Shown here piece after piece: positions 1 through 8,151 of a DNA stretch of 40,597 nt. Each line of letters begins with the position of its first letter. The first letter of the stretch is position 1. Source of the stretch: a virus; the IMG/VR virus record IMGVR_UViG_3300035698_016543, positions 1 through 40,597 of that record. One strand, given 5' to 3'. Position numbers and translations under genes: made by a program. The notes under the pieces were generated by a model. It did no database searches. It saw nothing but the letters and a program-made list of their open reading frames with translations, and was not told the DNA's origin.

Positions 1-6
1 TATTTT

Positions 7-47
7 CCTCCCCTTATAAAAAATTAGATTAGGCATATAGTTTGCCT
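7..47 (-). terminator. Weak hairpin plus U-run and a ribosome site at the left edge
   Basis: Read leftward, AGGCA (47-43) and TGCCT (35-31) form a 5-bp stem with a 7-nt loop, followed after 7 nt by six T (23-18). This may be a weak intrinsic terminator after the gene ending at 61. Next, AAGGGGAGG (15-7) is a strong Shine-Dalgarno, so another leftward gene should start just past the window edge. The stem is short, so it may be only a processing hairpin. Confidence 0.35.
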
Positions 48-60
48 CATACATTATCCA

Positions 61-459
61 TTAGCTACCCTGCTTGACTTCACAAGTAACAGTCAACTGC
101 AAAGTATCTCCGCTACCCAAAGTCTCTGTATTATATACAGCTCGCAATAGACTGGTACTAGCGTGAGTAGTAGCACCCATACATACAACTACCTCTTTAA
201 ATATATGCCCACTTAAATCAGAATACGTCCAGGTATGTTGCCACTTACCTTTATTAGATGCACTATAAGCATGTGTACTATTAACATATTTAACATTCGT
301 ACCAGTTGCCCCCAAATCGGTATTACCCGCTGCCGCGGCTGCTGAAGTATTTCCTACTCCCATACCTACAAACTTAGTATAAGTAGGACTACTATCAGCT
401 AATATCTTTGCAACCTCGACCATTCCCGTGGTCAAAATCGCTGAGCTCACCTTAGCCAA
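61..459 (-). CDS. Probable virion-associated protein, small-residue rich
   Basis: 132 aa, starting at TTG with GGAGGTGA seven bases upstream. The N-terminus (AKVSSAILTTGMVEVAKILA) and the following G/A/T/N-rich, beta-rich body resemble small phage proteins of tail or fibre-adjacent regions, which often begin with 'a.tt.G...ia.l.a' followed by 'f..mgvG...'. There is no enzymatic motif, signal peptide or membrane segment. It is the last complete leftward gene of the late operon. The role as a structural protein is inferred from position and composition. Confidence 0.6.
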   Translation of the reverse strand: MAKVSSAILTTGMVEVAKILADSSPTYTKFVGMGVGNTSAAAAAGNTDLGATGTNVKYVNSTHAYSASNKGKWQHTWTYSDLSGHIFKEVVVCMGATTHASTSLLRAVYNTETLGSGDTLQLTVTCEVKQGS

Positions 460-475
460 TTTTCGTCACCTCCAT

Positions 476-1012
476 TCAGAATTCTTCTATCTTCCTTTTA
501 TGCCTTTTATCATGACACTTTTTACACAAAGTAATTCCCTTAGCTACCCAGAATGACTCATATTTTTTAGCCAATTCAACTAAAATTTCCTTATCTTCAA
601 TAGGAGAAAATTGATTATACTCTTGGAGAAATTGTTTAAATAGTTCAATGAACCTAACTGGAAAATGATGGGCATGCAAGCGTATTCCTTTCTCTCCACA
701 ATCTTGGCAAGTAAAATTATCCCTTTTAAATATGGTCATCCGCCAATTATTATACTCTGGCAGAGATCTGATCATATTCTCCAAAGAAGAAACTCCTCCC
801 TTCCAATAAGAATTCTTCTTACCTCTTTTGACTTCACTCTGTTTTCTCCTAGTCTCATCTGAATCCTTCTTCCCTAAATGGGACTGTCTATTCTTCTCTT
901 TAGATTCCTCTGTATGTCTATAGCCTTTTCTACTCGCCACATATTTCTTGACTCTCACATCAGATTCAGCAGTCAGCCCTTTATTCCAAGGGATATCACC
1001 TTTCCTGAACAC
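476..1012 (-). CDS. HNH homing endonuclease with NUMOD3-like N-terminus
   Basis: 178 aa, GTG start overlapping the preceding stop (TAGTG). The N-terminus (FRKGDIPWNKGL) and the 'RKGYRHTEESKEKNRQSHLG' segment at residues 28-47 are NUMOD3-type DNA-binding modules. The catalytic zinc-bound HNH lies at residues 94-172: C102/C105, the HAHH cluster at 113-116, C163/C166 and the H167/H171 pair. Such enzymes cut double-stranded DNA at a specific site and spread by repair-driven copying. It is free-standing among small late genes, and no intron boundary was recognised. A related 5' remnant sits at 4984-5022. Confidence 0.9.
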   Translation of the reverse strand: MFRKGDIPWNKGLTAESDVRVKKYVASRKGYRHTEESKEKNRQSHLGKKDSDETRRKQSEVKRGKKNSYWKGGVSSLENMIRSLPEYNNWRMTIFKRDNFTCQDCGEKGIRLHAHHFPVRFIELFKQFLQEYNQFSPIEDKEILVELAKKYESFWVAKGITLCKKCHDKRHKRKIEEF

Positions 1013-1194
1013 TATTCACTTCCATCTTTTAATTCCTCTAATTCTTTCAATAACTTAAGTATCTTTCCCACTATCTGTAATCTCCTTATTATATTAGTTG
1101 AATTCTTCTTTTTTCCCTTAATTATATTCCCACTATTATCTCTGTGAGTAACATCTAGCCCTATACTTAACCCAGCCTTTTCTCCTAATCCCAT
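1012..1194 (-). CDS. Small hypothetical late protein, paralogue of the next upstream gene
   Basis: 60 aa. ATG overlaps the upstream stop (TAATG), with GGGAGTGA before it. It shares a 'hydrophobic-D-(I/V)-x-H-(K/R)-D-x-x-G-(K/N)-(V/I)-I' segment with the 66-aa protein encoded at 1194-1394 and then ends in a Lys/Leu/Glu-rich helix. The pair looks like a tandem duplication. Function unknown; a small virion or assembly role is inferred only from operon position. Confidence 0.6.
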   Translation of the reverse strand: MGLGEKAGLSIGLDVTHRDNSGNIIKGKKKNSTNIIRRLQIVGKILKLLKELEELKDGSE

Positions 1195-1394
1195 TATATC
1201 ACTCCCATCTCTTTAAGAAGAACTTCCAAATTACTTTTTATCTCACCGTCTGAAAGATTATCATAAAAGTCCTTCAATTTTTGAATATCATCTGTTTCGG
1301 TATTATGGGTATGCTTTTGAACATTTATTACTTTACCATTTTTATCCTTATGCACTATATCTAATGTGACTTGCAACGGTAAATTTGTTTTCAT
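1194..1394 (-). CDS. Small hypothetical late protein (HKDKNGKVI motif)
   Basis: 66 aa, ATG start with AGGAGA nine bases upstream; its first bases overlap the end of the 434-aa gene. An N-terminal beta-like segment (LQVTLDIVHKDKNGKVI) matches the neighbour at 1012-1194, followed by an acidic helical C-terminus. No known domain was recognised. Confidence 0.6.
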   Translation of the reverse strand: MKTNLPLQVTLDIVHKDKNGKVINVQKHTHNTETDDIQKLKDFYDNLSDGEIKSNLEVLLKEMGVI

Positions 1395-2695
1395 AATATT
1401 TCTCCTCTAATCGTAGGCCGATACTTAGACTTCCCGATGTGACTACATACAAAACTTGTATCCACATATATCTGGAATCCATACTTCTGTTTAGCCTTCC
1501 AGCAAAATGACCAATCACTCCCAGTCATCCTACCTCCTTTAAATGGCTCTCTTGACATCTTACCTTGTCCTATAAAAAGATATTCAAAATAAGGGGAATC
1601 CATTGCCAAAAAGACTTCCCTTTTAATAATTGTAGCACCCATCCCAAGCCCATCACAAGCATATAATTGATTAACAGGCCAATTCAAATCTGCTATCATA
1701 CCATAATCTTTTGTAAGACGCGCAATAGTAGATACTTCTCCAGGCATCCTCTTATTATAAAGCCCTCCAATCATATCTTTATCTGCATCTATTAAATCTT
1801 TAATTCTAGATACATCGTACTCCATATCCGAATCGAAAAAAAATAGATATTCCGCGTCCATCTCAAGAAACTTATTCACAATATCATTCCTTGTGAATGG
1901 CATATTACAACTCGAAAAATATCCGATATACTGTGGAAGATAGAAAATGATATTAGGAACAATAATCTTACCCGATTTCCCCATTGCATTCTGAACGAAT
2001 TGTTCCTGTAAATTTCCTACTAATTTTGCATATGGTGTCAGAAGAGATATAACCGAATCTGATTCAAAACCTTTATAGCAAGCTAAACCTAAATGAACTG
2101 ATTTAATCAAAGGTTCTATAAACTCATCTTCATTAGCAAATCTAAATAATAATCTACCTTGCCTCTTCTTAAACTCAAATTTCTGTCCTAACTCTTTTAA
2201 CTTATTTCTTAATTCTATCTCATTATAATAATTTACATGCTCTTCTATAACATTACCATTTTCATCTTTCATCAAACCATTCGGAGTGGAAATAATACAT
2301 TCTTTTCCTACTCTAATCATTTCCTTTAATAATTCATCGTCTTCATCAATGTGCTCTATTAGCTCTTCAGCAATGACCAAATCGAAAGAATTATCTTTAA
2401 AAGGTATAGGTGGGACTTTAGCTACTTCGGCATTGAAGCCATGAGCCTTAGTGATCTTTACTGCATAAGTAGAGATATCCAATCCGATAATATCAATATC
2501 TGGAATAGCCTCTCTAAGTCTTAGCATCAACGTCCCTGCCCCACAACCAATCTCTAATACCCTTAGATTAGGTCTTACCCAATTAGCAATAACATAATCT
2601 ACTTCATTCTGATATGGGACTTGATCAACAGAAAATACTCCACTCCATTTCTTATCCCAATATTCAGCTGTATTAATGTTCTTTATTTGTGGCAT
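1391..2695 (-). CDS. SAM methyltransferase fused to a GT-A-like glycosyltransferase
   Basis: 434 aa, ATG with AGGAGG nine bases upstream. The N-terminal half (about 1-200) is a class I methyltransferase: motif I VLEIGCGAGT at 46-55, acidic motif II GLDIS at 71-75, and an 'FDLVIAEELIEHI' post-I/motif IV region. The C-terminal half (about 240-434) looks like a GT-A nucleotide-sugar transferase, with FFFDSDMEYD carrying a DXD-type metal site (288-290), a GGLYNKR segment and a late GSDWSFCWKA acidic motif. The protein may glycosylate and methylate a virion glycan or the host envelope; the substrate is not evident. The fusion is uninterrupted, with no frameshift. Confidence 0.82.
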   Translation of the reverse strand: MPQIKNINTAEYWDKKWSGVFSVDQVPYQNEVDYVIANWVRPNLRVLEIGCGAGTLMLRLREAIPDIDIIGLDISTYAVKITKAHGFNAEVAKVPPIPFKDNSFDLVIAEELIEHIDEDDELLKEMIRVGKECIISTPNGLMKDENGNVIEEHVNYYNEIELRNKLKELGQKFEFKKRQGRLLFRFANEDEFIEPLIKSVHLGLACYKGFESDSVISLLTPYAKLVGNLQEQFVQNAMGKSGKIIVPNIIFYLPQYIGYFSSCNMPFTRNDIVNKFLEMDAEYLFFFDSDMEYDVSRIKDLIDADKDMIGGLYNKRMPGEVSTIARLTKDYGMIADLNWPVNQLYACDGLGMGATIIKREVFLAMDSPYFEYLFIGQGKMSREPFKGGRMTGSDWSFCWKAKQKYGFQIYVDTSFVCSHIGKSKYRPTIRGEIL

Positions 2696-2715
2696 TTAAT
2701 GCCTCCTTTTATTCT

Positions 2716-3027
2716 TTATGGTGTCCATGATAAAGAAAGCGTACAGTTAGAAAGCTCTGCATATAAATTAGTCCCAAATCTTATACCTGGATAAAAATTC
2801 ATTGTATCCATAAGATTAGTAGTGCCTATATTCATCCTCCATAATACAGTACCAGCAACACCACCATCTCTTATTTGAATATAACCATCGGAACTGCCAG
2901 AATGCATAAGACATAAATCATTCACCCTTCCAGATATTGTTGAAATCGTAAGAGAAACAGTAATATAAGTAGCTAGTGCTCCATTCAATTCCCATTTTTT
3001 TTCTAAATCATAATAATTCTCTATCAA
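2716..3027 (-). CDS. Small hypothetical virion-like protein
   Basis: 103 aa from a TTG start at 3027, chosen because AGAGGTGA lies 6-8 bases upstream. A GTG nine bases earlier is inside that ribosome site. The sequence is rich in beta-forming residues (TYITVSLTI, DGYIQIRDGGVAGTVLWRMNIG, LYAELSNCTLSLSW), like small decoration or fibre domains. No catalytic motif. The structural role is inferred from position. Confidence 0.6.
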   Translation of the reverse strand: MIENYYDLEKKWELNGALATYITVSLTISTISGRVNDLCLMHSGSSDGYIQIRDGGVAGTVLWRMNIGTTNLMDTMNFYPGIRFGTNLYAELSNCTLSLSWTP

Positions 3028-3060
3028 TAAAATCACCTCTCATTTATCTCCTTTAGATAC

Positions 3061-3363
3061 TTACTTGCCTCTTTTCTGAGCACGCTCTTTAAGATTTTTC
3101 TTACGAGTGACCCATGCCTTTTTAGCTCTATGGCTGAGTATAGGATCTTTCGTATCTTCTAATGTACCACTATGTAAAACTTCTTCATTATCTTCAACTA
3201 TCTTCCACCTCATCGCAACTAAACAATCTACAGTAACCTTCCTATGAACAATCGTCTCTCCATTTATAATATGTGCTACCTCATTATAAAATGGAATATT
3301 ATACTTCTTCCTAAAATCTGGAAGATTCCTCTTATCATAATCTGGTGCTCTTAATTTCCACAA
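3061..3363 (-). CDS. Small basic hypothetical late protein
   Basis: 100 aa, TTG start with a strong TAGGAGG eight bases upstream. The C-terminus is strongly basic (KKAWVTRKKNLKERAQKRGK), suggesting contact with nucleic acid or an assembly role. No recognised domain. Confidence 0.6.
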   Translation of the reverse strand: MWKLRAPDYDKRNLPDFRKKYNIPFYNEVAHIINGETIVHRKVTVDCLVAMRWKIVEDNEEVLHSGTLEDTKDPILSHRAKKAWVTRKKNLKERAQKRGK

Positions 3364-3374
3364 TTTAATACCTC

Positions 3375-3653
3375 CTAATTATCTTTTAACTCATATACTA
3401 TCTTATAGATATCATCTACTTTACATTCTATTCTAGAGAGTCTATTATCCATATTTTTACCATTAGTAGTTATAGCTCTAATACTCTCACTATTCCCTAT
3501 TGCTCTTTTTTCCGCTGCTTCAGCCACCTTTACAGCATGAGCAGAATTTCTATTTGAACTATATGACCAACTAGCAATTAGACAAGTAAATAAACCTACG
3601 ATTATTAAACCCATTATCCAAATCGTTACAGTCTTATGATTTCCAGTATTCAT
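3375..3653 (-). CDS. Single-pass membrane protein with coiled coil
   Basis: 92 aa, ATG with AGGAGG upstream. One hydrophobic segment near residues 9-28 (TVTIWIMGLIIVGLFTCLIA) is followed by a hydrophilic, heptad-like helix to the C-terminus. This shape fits a holin, spanin-like or superinfection-exclusion accessory protein, but nothing in the sequence separates these options. Confidence 0.65.
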   Translation of the reverse strand: MNTGNHKTVTIWIMGLIIVGLFTCLIASWSYSSNRNSAHAVKVAEAAEKRAIGNSESIRAITTNGKNMDNRLSRIECKVDDIYKIVYELKDN

Positions 3654-3690
3654 ATCCCCTCCTAAATCAGTCCAATAGAAGTATAACTTC

Positions 3691-3999
3691 TCAAATTATA
3701 AATTTCTCATACAATGACATATACTTCAATGTCAATTTCTTTTCGCTGTCAATCCGCTTCAATATATCAACAATCATCTGTCGAGCTTTCTCACCAACTG
3801 TGATATCCTTATCCTGCTCTATCTTATCATCCCACTCTACACTACCATCTTTCTGAGTTTGAAACTTAAACTCTTTATGCTCATCTTCACTAAAACTCAG
3901 ACCATTACGCAAATCTCTAACAATCTTAAGCGTAATGTAGTCACCTTCCAACGGAAGTATATTTAAGAGTATTAATCTTTCTAAGACACTTAGTTTCAT
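3691..3999 (-). CDS. Hypothetical helical late protein
   Basis: 102 aa. I chose the ATG at 3999 (MKLSVLERLILL) because AGGAGG lies 8-9 bases upstream; an ATG 39 bases earlier has no such site. The N-terminal 'L..LErLiLLniLPlegdyiTLKivrdLr..L' pattern is common in small phage proteins of unknown function that follow the capsid genes. No catalytic residues recognised. Confidence 0.65.
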   Translation of the reverse strand: MKLSVLERLILLNILPLEGDYITLKIVRDLRNGLSFSEDEHKEFKFQTQKDGSVEWDDKIEQDKDITVGEKARQMIVDILKRIDSEKKLTLKYMSLYEKFII

Positions 4000-4043
4000 A
4001 TTTAAACCTCCTAAAGACATCATTGCCTCTTTTATCAAAATTA

Positions 4044-4841
4044 TTAGCTAGTATCGTACAAAGCAATAATATAAGATGTCCCATTCAACAACACTGAGAT
4101 AAAAGCATCAGCGGATTGACCAGCAGCAGTCCAAGTCAACGCAGTAGCACCAGCTCCAACACCTTCAAACTCAAACAAGTAATCAATATCCTTCTTACCA
4201 CTTGCTTGCTCATAGTGATGTCCAACTAGATACGTACTCAAGGCAGTATCAGTAACATCCATATATGAATGTTGCATTGCCAGATGTGCAGTATCAGGAA
4301 TAGTTGCACCAGCTGTAGACAACTTAGACTCAGTAGCATATATATCTCCACTTGCCAACAGAGTAGCATTACTTCCCAATTCAACTCGGTTTACAGCACC
4401 AGAGAACTGATAAGCAGCCGCACTACCATACACGTGAGAATACACTCCCTGAATTTTAGCCGTCTCAGTCTGAACTGTTCTATTAGATGCACGGGCATAC
4501 ACAGCGGCAAAATTCTGATCTGCCGCAATAGCTGTAGCCGCAGTTTTGGCATGGATTCCAACTGCCCAAGTATTAGTAGCAGCAGAAGCACCAACCGCAA
4601 CTTCACCATCTGAAGTTGCAGCCGTACCTAACCAAAAAGGTCCACCGAAAAGTATGGCACCATTCTGGCATAAGTCGGAATCAAATTGGTAGGAAGTATC
4701 CTTGTCAGTACCCAAATAGATAGATGTATCATCTGGAACTACCTGTAACTGACGTATTTTAGTCCCCAGCTTAGTTTGGTTAGCCGCGGGATTCATACTG
4801 TTGATCTTATTCGCTCCAGATACACTTAGAAGAAACCCCAT
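4044..4841 (-). CDS. Head decoration or fibre-like virion protein
   Basis: 265 aa, ATG with GGAGGTGA ten bases upstream. Ala, Ser, Thr and Gly are abundant and Cys nearly absent. Long beta-rich stretches contain repeated alanine clusters (ASAATNTWAVGIHAKTAATAIAADQNFAAVYA), typical of trimeric decoration or stalk proteins exposed on virions. It follows the major capsid gene with a 240-bp gap that holds a hairpin. The structural assignment is inferred from composition and place. Confidence 0.6.
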   Translation of the reverse strand: MGFLLSVSGANKINSMNPAANQTKLGTKIRQLQVVPDDTSIYLGTDKDTSYQFDSDLCQNGAILFGGPFWLGTAATSDGEVAVGASAATNTWAVGIHAKTAATAIAADQNFAAVYARASNRTVQTETAKIQGVYSHVYGSAAAYQFSGAVNRVELGSNATLLASGDIYATESKLSTAGATIPDTAHLAMQHSYMDVTDTALSTYLVGHHYEQASGKKDIDYLFEFEGVGAGATALTWTAAGQSADAFISVLLNGTSYIIALYDTS

Positions 4842-4892
4842 TTGTTATTCACCTCCATTAATCATTTTCTTGATATAGTAGCTATACAAAAC

Positions 4893-4915
4893 TTCCTATC
4901 TCATAGAGATAGAAA
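4893..4915 (-). terminator. Hairpin between major capsid gene and the next gene
   Basis: A 10-bp stem (4906-4915 with 4893-4902, one G-U pair) and a 3-nt loop are followed leftward by GTTTTG. Lying just downstream of the major capsid gene, it may reduce read-through or stabilise the capsid mRNA. The U-run is short, so it is not a classical strong terminator. Confidence 0.45.
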
Positions 4916-4983
4916 CATCTACCATATACTGATTATTACTATACCTCAAAGGACATCTTAAATAGCTAAAACTTCTTATTCCT

Positions 4984-5022
4984 CTAATTTTTTAAAGGTA
5001 CATTACCTTTTTTGAATGGCAT
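4984..5022 (-). pseudogene. 5' remnant of a NUMOD3-type HNH endonuclease
   Basis: A 12-codon frame MPFKKGNVPLKN begins at an ATG with an excellent AGGAGG seven bases upstream. Its sequence copies the start of NUMOD3 homing endonucleases (compare FRKGDIPWNKGL in the intact gene at 476-1012, where W-N-K-G follows). It stops at TAG exactly where that motif should continue. The next 140 bases have no long frame. I read this as the decayed start of a lost homing endonuclease. Confidence 0.5.
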
Positions 5023-5082
5023 ATTATACCTCCTATCACCCAATAGTACCTTAAAGACATCAATAGTGCCTCTATTTAATTT

Positions 5083-6108
5083 TTATTCCATACAACCGAG
5101 TAATCGCGCACAGGTCAAAGGATCACGCAAAACGAAAACTTCGTCAGAGTATATTTCAAATCCATCGTACTGTGAACTAGTCTTGGCTAATGCCTCAATT
5201 TTAACAGGAGTCAACTCTGCAACGAAAAACTCATCAAAGTTAACAGCATATATCGAACCAGATGCCGCTTCACTATCCTGCGCAAAAGTTTCCACCGTAT
5301 TGTCGCTTTGGAGATATTCCGCATCACTCATATTACTACTGACAAAAATAGGAATATCATCATAAGCCATCAGCTTGAATCCACCCTTCACTTCAACCGT
5401 ATTGACAAATCTTTGAGTCACCTGTAAAAGTGCTCTTACAATCCTTCTGGATTTCTTAGTCATAATCAGAGCATCAGGAACACCTTTGCACTTATCAATC
5501 ATCTCATCCAATTTTGTCAAAGTCAAACTCGTTCCACCAGTAGTACTAGCACTCTCAGTATATACTTGCTGAGAAGCCGAGTTGTACATATTGATGCACT
5601 CACCCAAACCAGATGGTATCTGACCACTCAAACCTAAACCATAACTAGATGTACTAGGAGTAAGCGAAGTACCAGTAGAACTTCCAGCTACCATAGAATG
5701 GTCTTCCACGTTTTTAAAATCCTTCAATCTATCCGCAATTTCCTCTGCAAGAATATCCTTATAGGAACGACCAATAGCCTGATACTTACGAGTCACTCTA
5801 CCAGCTGCCCATAAAGTTCTATAAACCCATTCAAACATAGTGAATGAACTATCAGCCATATAGGAAGTAGCGGTTGTGGTTGTAGTCTCAGCAACCCAAT
5901 AAGCTGCCGTAGTTGCAACTGCTGTTCTCCTTAGACATCTATAAGCTTTTCCACCCCCTTGGATACGGGGCACATTCTGCCTTAATGGATTTTTCCAATC
6001 AACCAGATCTGCGATAACTTTATCTATTTCTGGTTGCTCCAATAGAGCAATATATGAAGTAGAATCGCCTGAACTCAATGCTTTACGAATTCTATCTTTT
6101 TGGTCCAT
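5083..6108 (-). CDS. Major capsid protein, HK97-like fold
   Basis: 341 aa, ATG overlapping the scaffold stop (TAATG) with GGAGGTGAG upstream. Typical features: an N-terminal helix, 'W.nPLRqnvPR..GgGkAYr' near residues 37-60, an 'AYWVAE' strand, the E-loop/spine-like 'YRTLWAAGRVTRKYQAIGRSYKDILAEEIADRLKDF', and the P-domain-like 'VPDALIMTKKSRRIVRALL' and 'YDDIPIFVSSNM'. It assembles into the icosahedral shell. Directly downstream of the scaffold and XkdF-like genes, as expected. Confidence 0.85.
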   Translation of the reverse strand: MDQKDRIRKALSSGDSTSYIALLEQPEIDKVIADLVDWKNPLRQNVPRIQGGGKAYRCLRRTAVATTAAYWVAETTTTTATSYMADSSFTMFEWVYRTLWAAGRVTRKYQAIGRSYKDILAEEIADRLKDFKNVEDHSMVAGSSTGTSLTPSTSSYGLGLSGQIPSGLGECINMYNSASQQVYTESASTTGGTSLTLTKLDEMIDKCKGVPDALIMTKKSRRIVRALLQVTQRFVNTVEVKGGFKLMAYDDIPIFVSSNMSDAEYLQSDNTVETFAQDSEAASGSIYAVNFDEFFVAELTPVKIEALAKTSSQYDGFEIYSDEVFVLRDPLTCARLLGCME

Positions 6109-7322
6109 TATTCTTTCTCACCTCCATCTATCTTATTAGCTAAAAACAAACTTAACTTCTGAGTACCAGAAGCTTCCTGGTATTCTTTGGAATTTCTAAT
6201 CTTCTCTAATCCTTCTTTTACATCTTCATCCCTTTCTTCACTTTCTACTCCTAGACCTTTCCTAATAGGAATTCTATCCTGCAATTCCTTTATAGCCTTG
6301 GATACTTCTTCCATCTTAGTAGCAAAACTCTCAAATTGCTTGCCAATCTCAGATTTATCCTTCTCAGTCTTTTTCTCCAATTTCTCTTTCTCTGCTTTGG
6401 CCTTATATAGAGCTATCTCAGCATCCTTAACCTTCTTCTCAAGAACTTCTTTCTCAGTAGCTTTCTTCTCTAACTCTTCTTTTTCTTTCTTATCCAATTC
6501 TGTCTTTTCTTTCTTCTCCAATTCTGTCTTTTCTAAAGCTTCTTTATCAGCTTTTTCCTTCTCTTCTTTCTCCACTTTCTCTTTCTCAGTCTTAGCATCC
6601 TTCTTAACTTTCTCACTATCAGCCTTTTCCTTAGCCAATACAGTAGCTTTCTCTACTACATCTTTCAAGGCAGCAGTAACCTCATCGGATAATTCAGCCT
6701 TCTCAAGTTTCTCTAAATCATACTCCTTACCCAAGACACCAATCAATCCTTTTTTGAGATCCTTTTCCATACGTTTAATCACCTCCCTATCAGACTTTGA
6801 TAAACGACATGTTTCAGTACGGCTAAAATCACCTTTAGATTCTACCGTCATAGTATATTCACACGAAATAGGATTTACACTTGAACTCTCATATGAGTCT
6901 ACAGAAGGTCCATAATAGGAAAAATAGAAATTACGCAATTCAGACAATTCTGCTCCATCCACCGATATCTTCGTACCTGCATCGGTCATATCACTATCTA
7001 TCAAAATCTTTAGCCTCTTTTTCTTCGCCAAATCTTCCACCTCCTTACCTAATTTCTTTGTACTAGAACCCTTCATAGGAGAACCGCACTTAGGACATTT
7101 AATCTTAGCACATGGTGTAGACTCCCCAGAGCCACTTTTTTTATGCTTCTGGGAATAGCCACACTTACTACAAACACAATAAGATGTGCCTCCTACTCCC
7201 TGTCGTGGACCTCCAACACCAGCACCTTCTCCTATAGCCTTAACAAGTAAAAATTTCTTTAAATTCGCTGCTTTGTCGACTAGGGAAATCTCGTCAATTG
7301 TAATATCAAATAAATTCTTTAT
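6108..7322 (-). CDS. Scaffold-like protein: XkdF-type tail, zinc ribbon, coiled coil; AUA start proposed
   Basis: The obvious ATG (7076) has no ribosome site, but the frame is open up to 7322, just after an in-frame stop. I place the start at ATA (7322), eight bases after a near-perfect TAAGGGGGTGG Shine-Dalgarno, giving 404 aa. The added part reads as real protein. It holds 'FDITIDEISLVDKAANLKKF', the motif that usually closes XkdF-type head proteins, then a zinc ribbon (CVCSKCG ... CPKCGSPM). Residues about 190-345 are a long Lys/Glu coiled coil typical of scaffolds, then a basic/acidic C-terminus. It lies between the ChaB-XkdF gene and the major capsid gene and likely templates head assembly. 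Confidence 0.75.
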   Translation of the reverse strand: MKNLFDITIDEISLVDKAANLKKFLLVKAIGEGAGVGGPRQGVGGTSYCVCSKCGYSQKHKKSGSGESTPCAKIKCPKCGSPMKGSSTKKLGKEVEDLAKKKRLKILIDSDMTDAGTKISVDGAELSELRNFYFSYYGPSVDSYESSSVNPISCEYTMTVESKGDFSRTETCRLSKSDREVIKRMEKDLKKGLIGVLGKEYDLEKLEKAELSDEVTAALKDVVEKATVLAKEKADSEKVKKDAKTEKEKVEKEEKEKADKEALEKTELEKKEKTELDKKEKEELEKKATEKEVLEKKVKDAEIALYKAKAEKEKLEKKTEKDKSEIGKQFESFATKMEEVSKAIKELQDRIPIRKGLGVESEERDEDVKEGLEKIRNSKEYQEASGTQKLSLFLANKIDGGEKE

Positions 7323-7335
7323 TTATACCACCCCC

Positions 7336-8151
7336 TTAACCAACCTCTTGACCATAAGCTTCACCATGTATCGAAAATCCAGTCAATTCACCTTTCTCAA
7401 CAGACTCAAATATATCCTTATGATCTCCAAGATATAGCGACATATACCAATCACCTTTCATAACTCTATTCTCTGACAAGAAGCCACCCTTAAAGTGATC
7501 ATCTTCTGCGAAATAGCTTTCAACAATTGGTATATTCCTCTTCTCACCTTTATGATTAACTTTAATCATTTTATTATCTTTAGCATACTTAAGCATATAC
7601 TTCTTCATTGCTTTCCAGTTCTCATCAGGAGTAGTTCTATCACCTTGAGAATCAAAGCTACCATTCGATGGATATACAACTCCGCCAACTATATATTCTT
7701 TAGCATCGACTTTAACAAATCCAAATCTAGCTTTGCTAACAGTAGTATCTTCTTTCTTAATTCCCTTCTCTTCTATAAATTCAGCAGCCAATCGTATAAT
7801 TTCCTCTTTAGCAACACCTTGAAGTTCTTCAGTATATCTTTCATCTGAATTCAGCATTTCACTAATCTTTTCCCACGTAACAAAATCATCTGATTTCTTA
7901 ACTTTCTTCTTCCATTTACCATCAACTTTCTTATAAGCTTGTTTGAATCTATACCAAGCATATCCAGCTGGGTTCTCAGCAAATGATTTTCCCGCATCGT
8001 AGAACTTGCTCCAGGTGTTGGCTTGTGTGAGTGATAGCCCAGCCCCCCTAACGGATTTAGGCACATCCTTCATGCTACTCCAAGGCTTACTAATATACTC
8101 AAGTATTCCAATAGTAGATTTTGAATCTGTAGAAGCTAAACCTTCACTCAT
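7336..8151 (-). CDS. ChaB-XkdF-type head maturation protein
   Basis: 271 aa, ATG with GAGAGGTGAT upstream. Residues about 26-83 match the ChaB domain pattern ('vP.s.r...lS..qa.tw.kfyd.g..fa....gyAWyrfKqaYkkvdGkWkkk'). Residues about 140-271 match XkdF ('ivgGvVYPs..fDsqGDrttpden.kamkkymlk', 'vNHKG..rnIPIVESYfaeDDh', 'GdW.mSlylgD', 'geLTGFSIhGeA'). XkdF proteins are thought to act in head assembly or proteolysis. The closing 'EISLVDKAAN' motif of the family is missing here and appears in the next frame (6108-7322), so the usual single polypeptide is split. Confidence 0.8.
   Translation of the reverse strand: MSEGLASTDSKSTIGILEYISKPWSSMKDVPKSVRGAGLSLTQANTWSKFYDAGKSFAENPAGYAWYRFKQAYKKVDGKWKKKVKKSDDFVTWEKISEMLNSDERYTEELQGVAKEEIIRLAAEFIEEKGIKKEDTTVSKARFGFVKVDAKEYIVGGVVYPSNGSFDSQGDRTTPDENWKAMKKYMLKYAKDNKMIKVNHKGEKRNIPIVESYFAEDDHFKGGFLSENRVMKGDWYMSLYLGDHKDIFESVEKGELTGFSIHGEAYGQEVG

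Noticed and set aside
6187-6915. Long open frame on the plus strand opposite the scaffold gene
   Set aside because: It is a Ser/Phe-rich shadow of the Lys/Glu coiled coil, with no ribosome site and against the operon direction.
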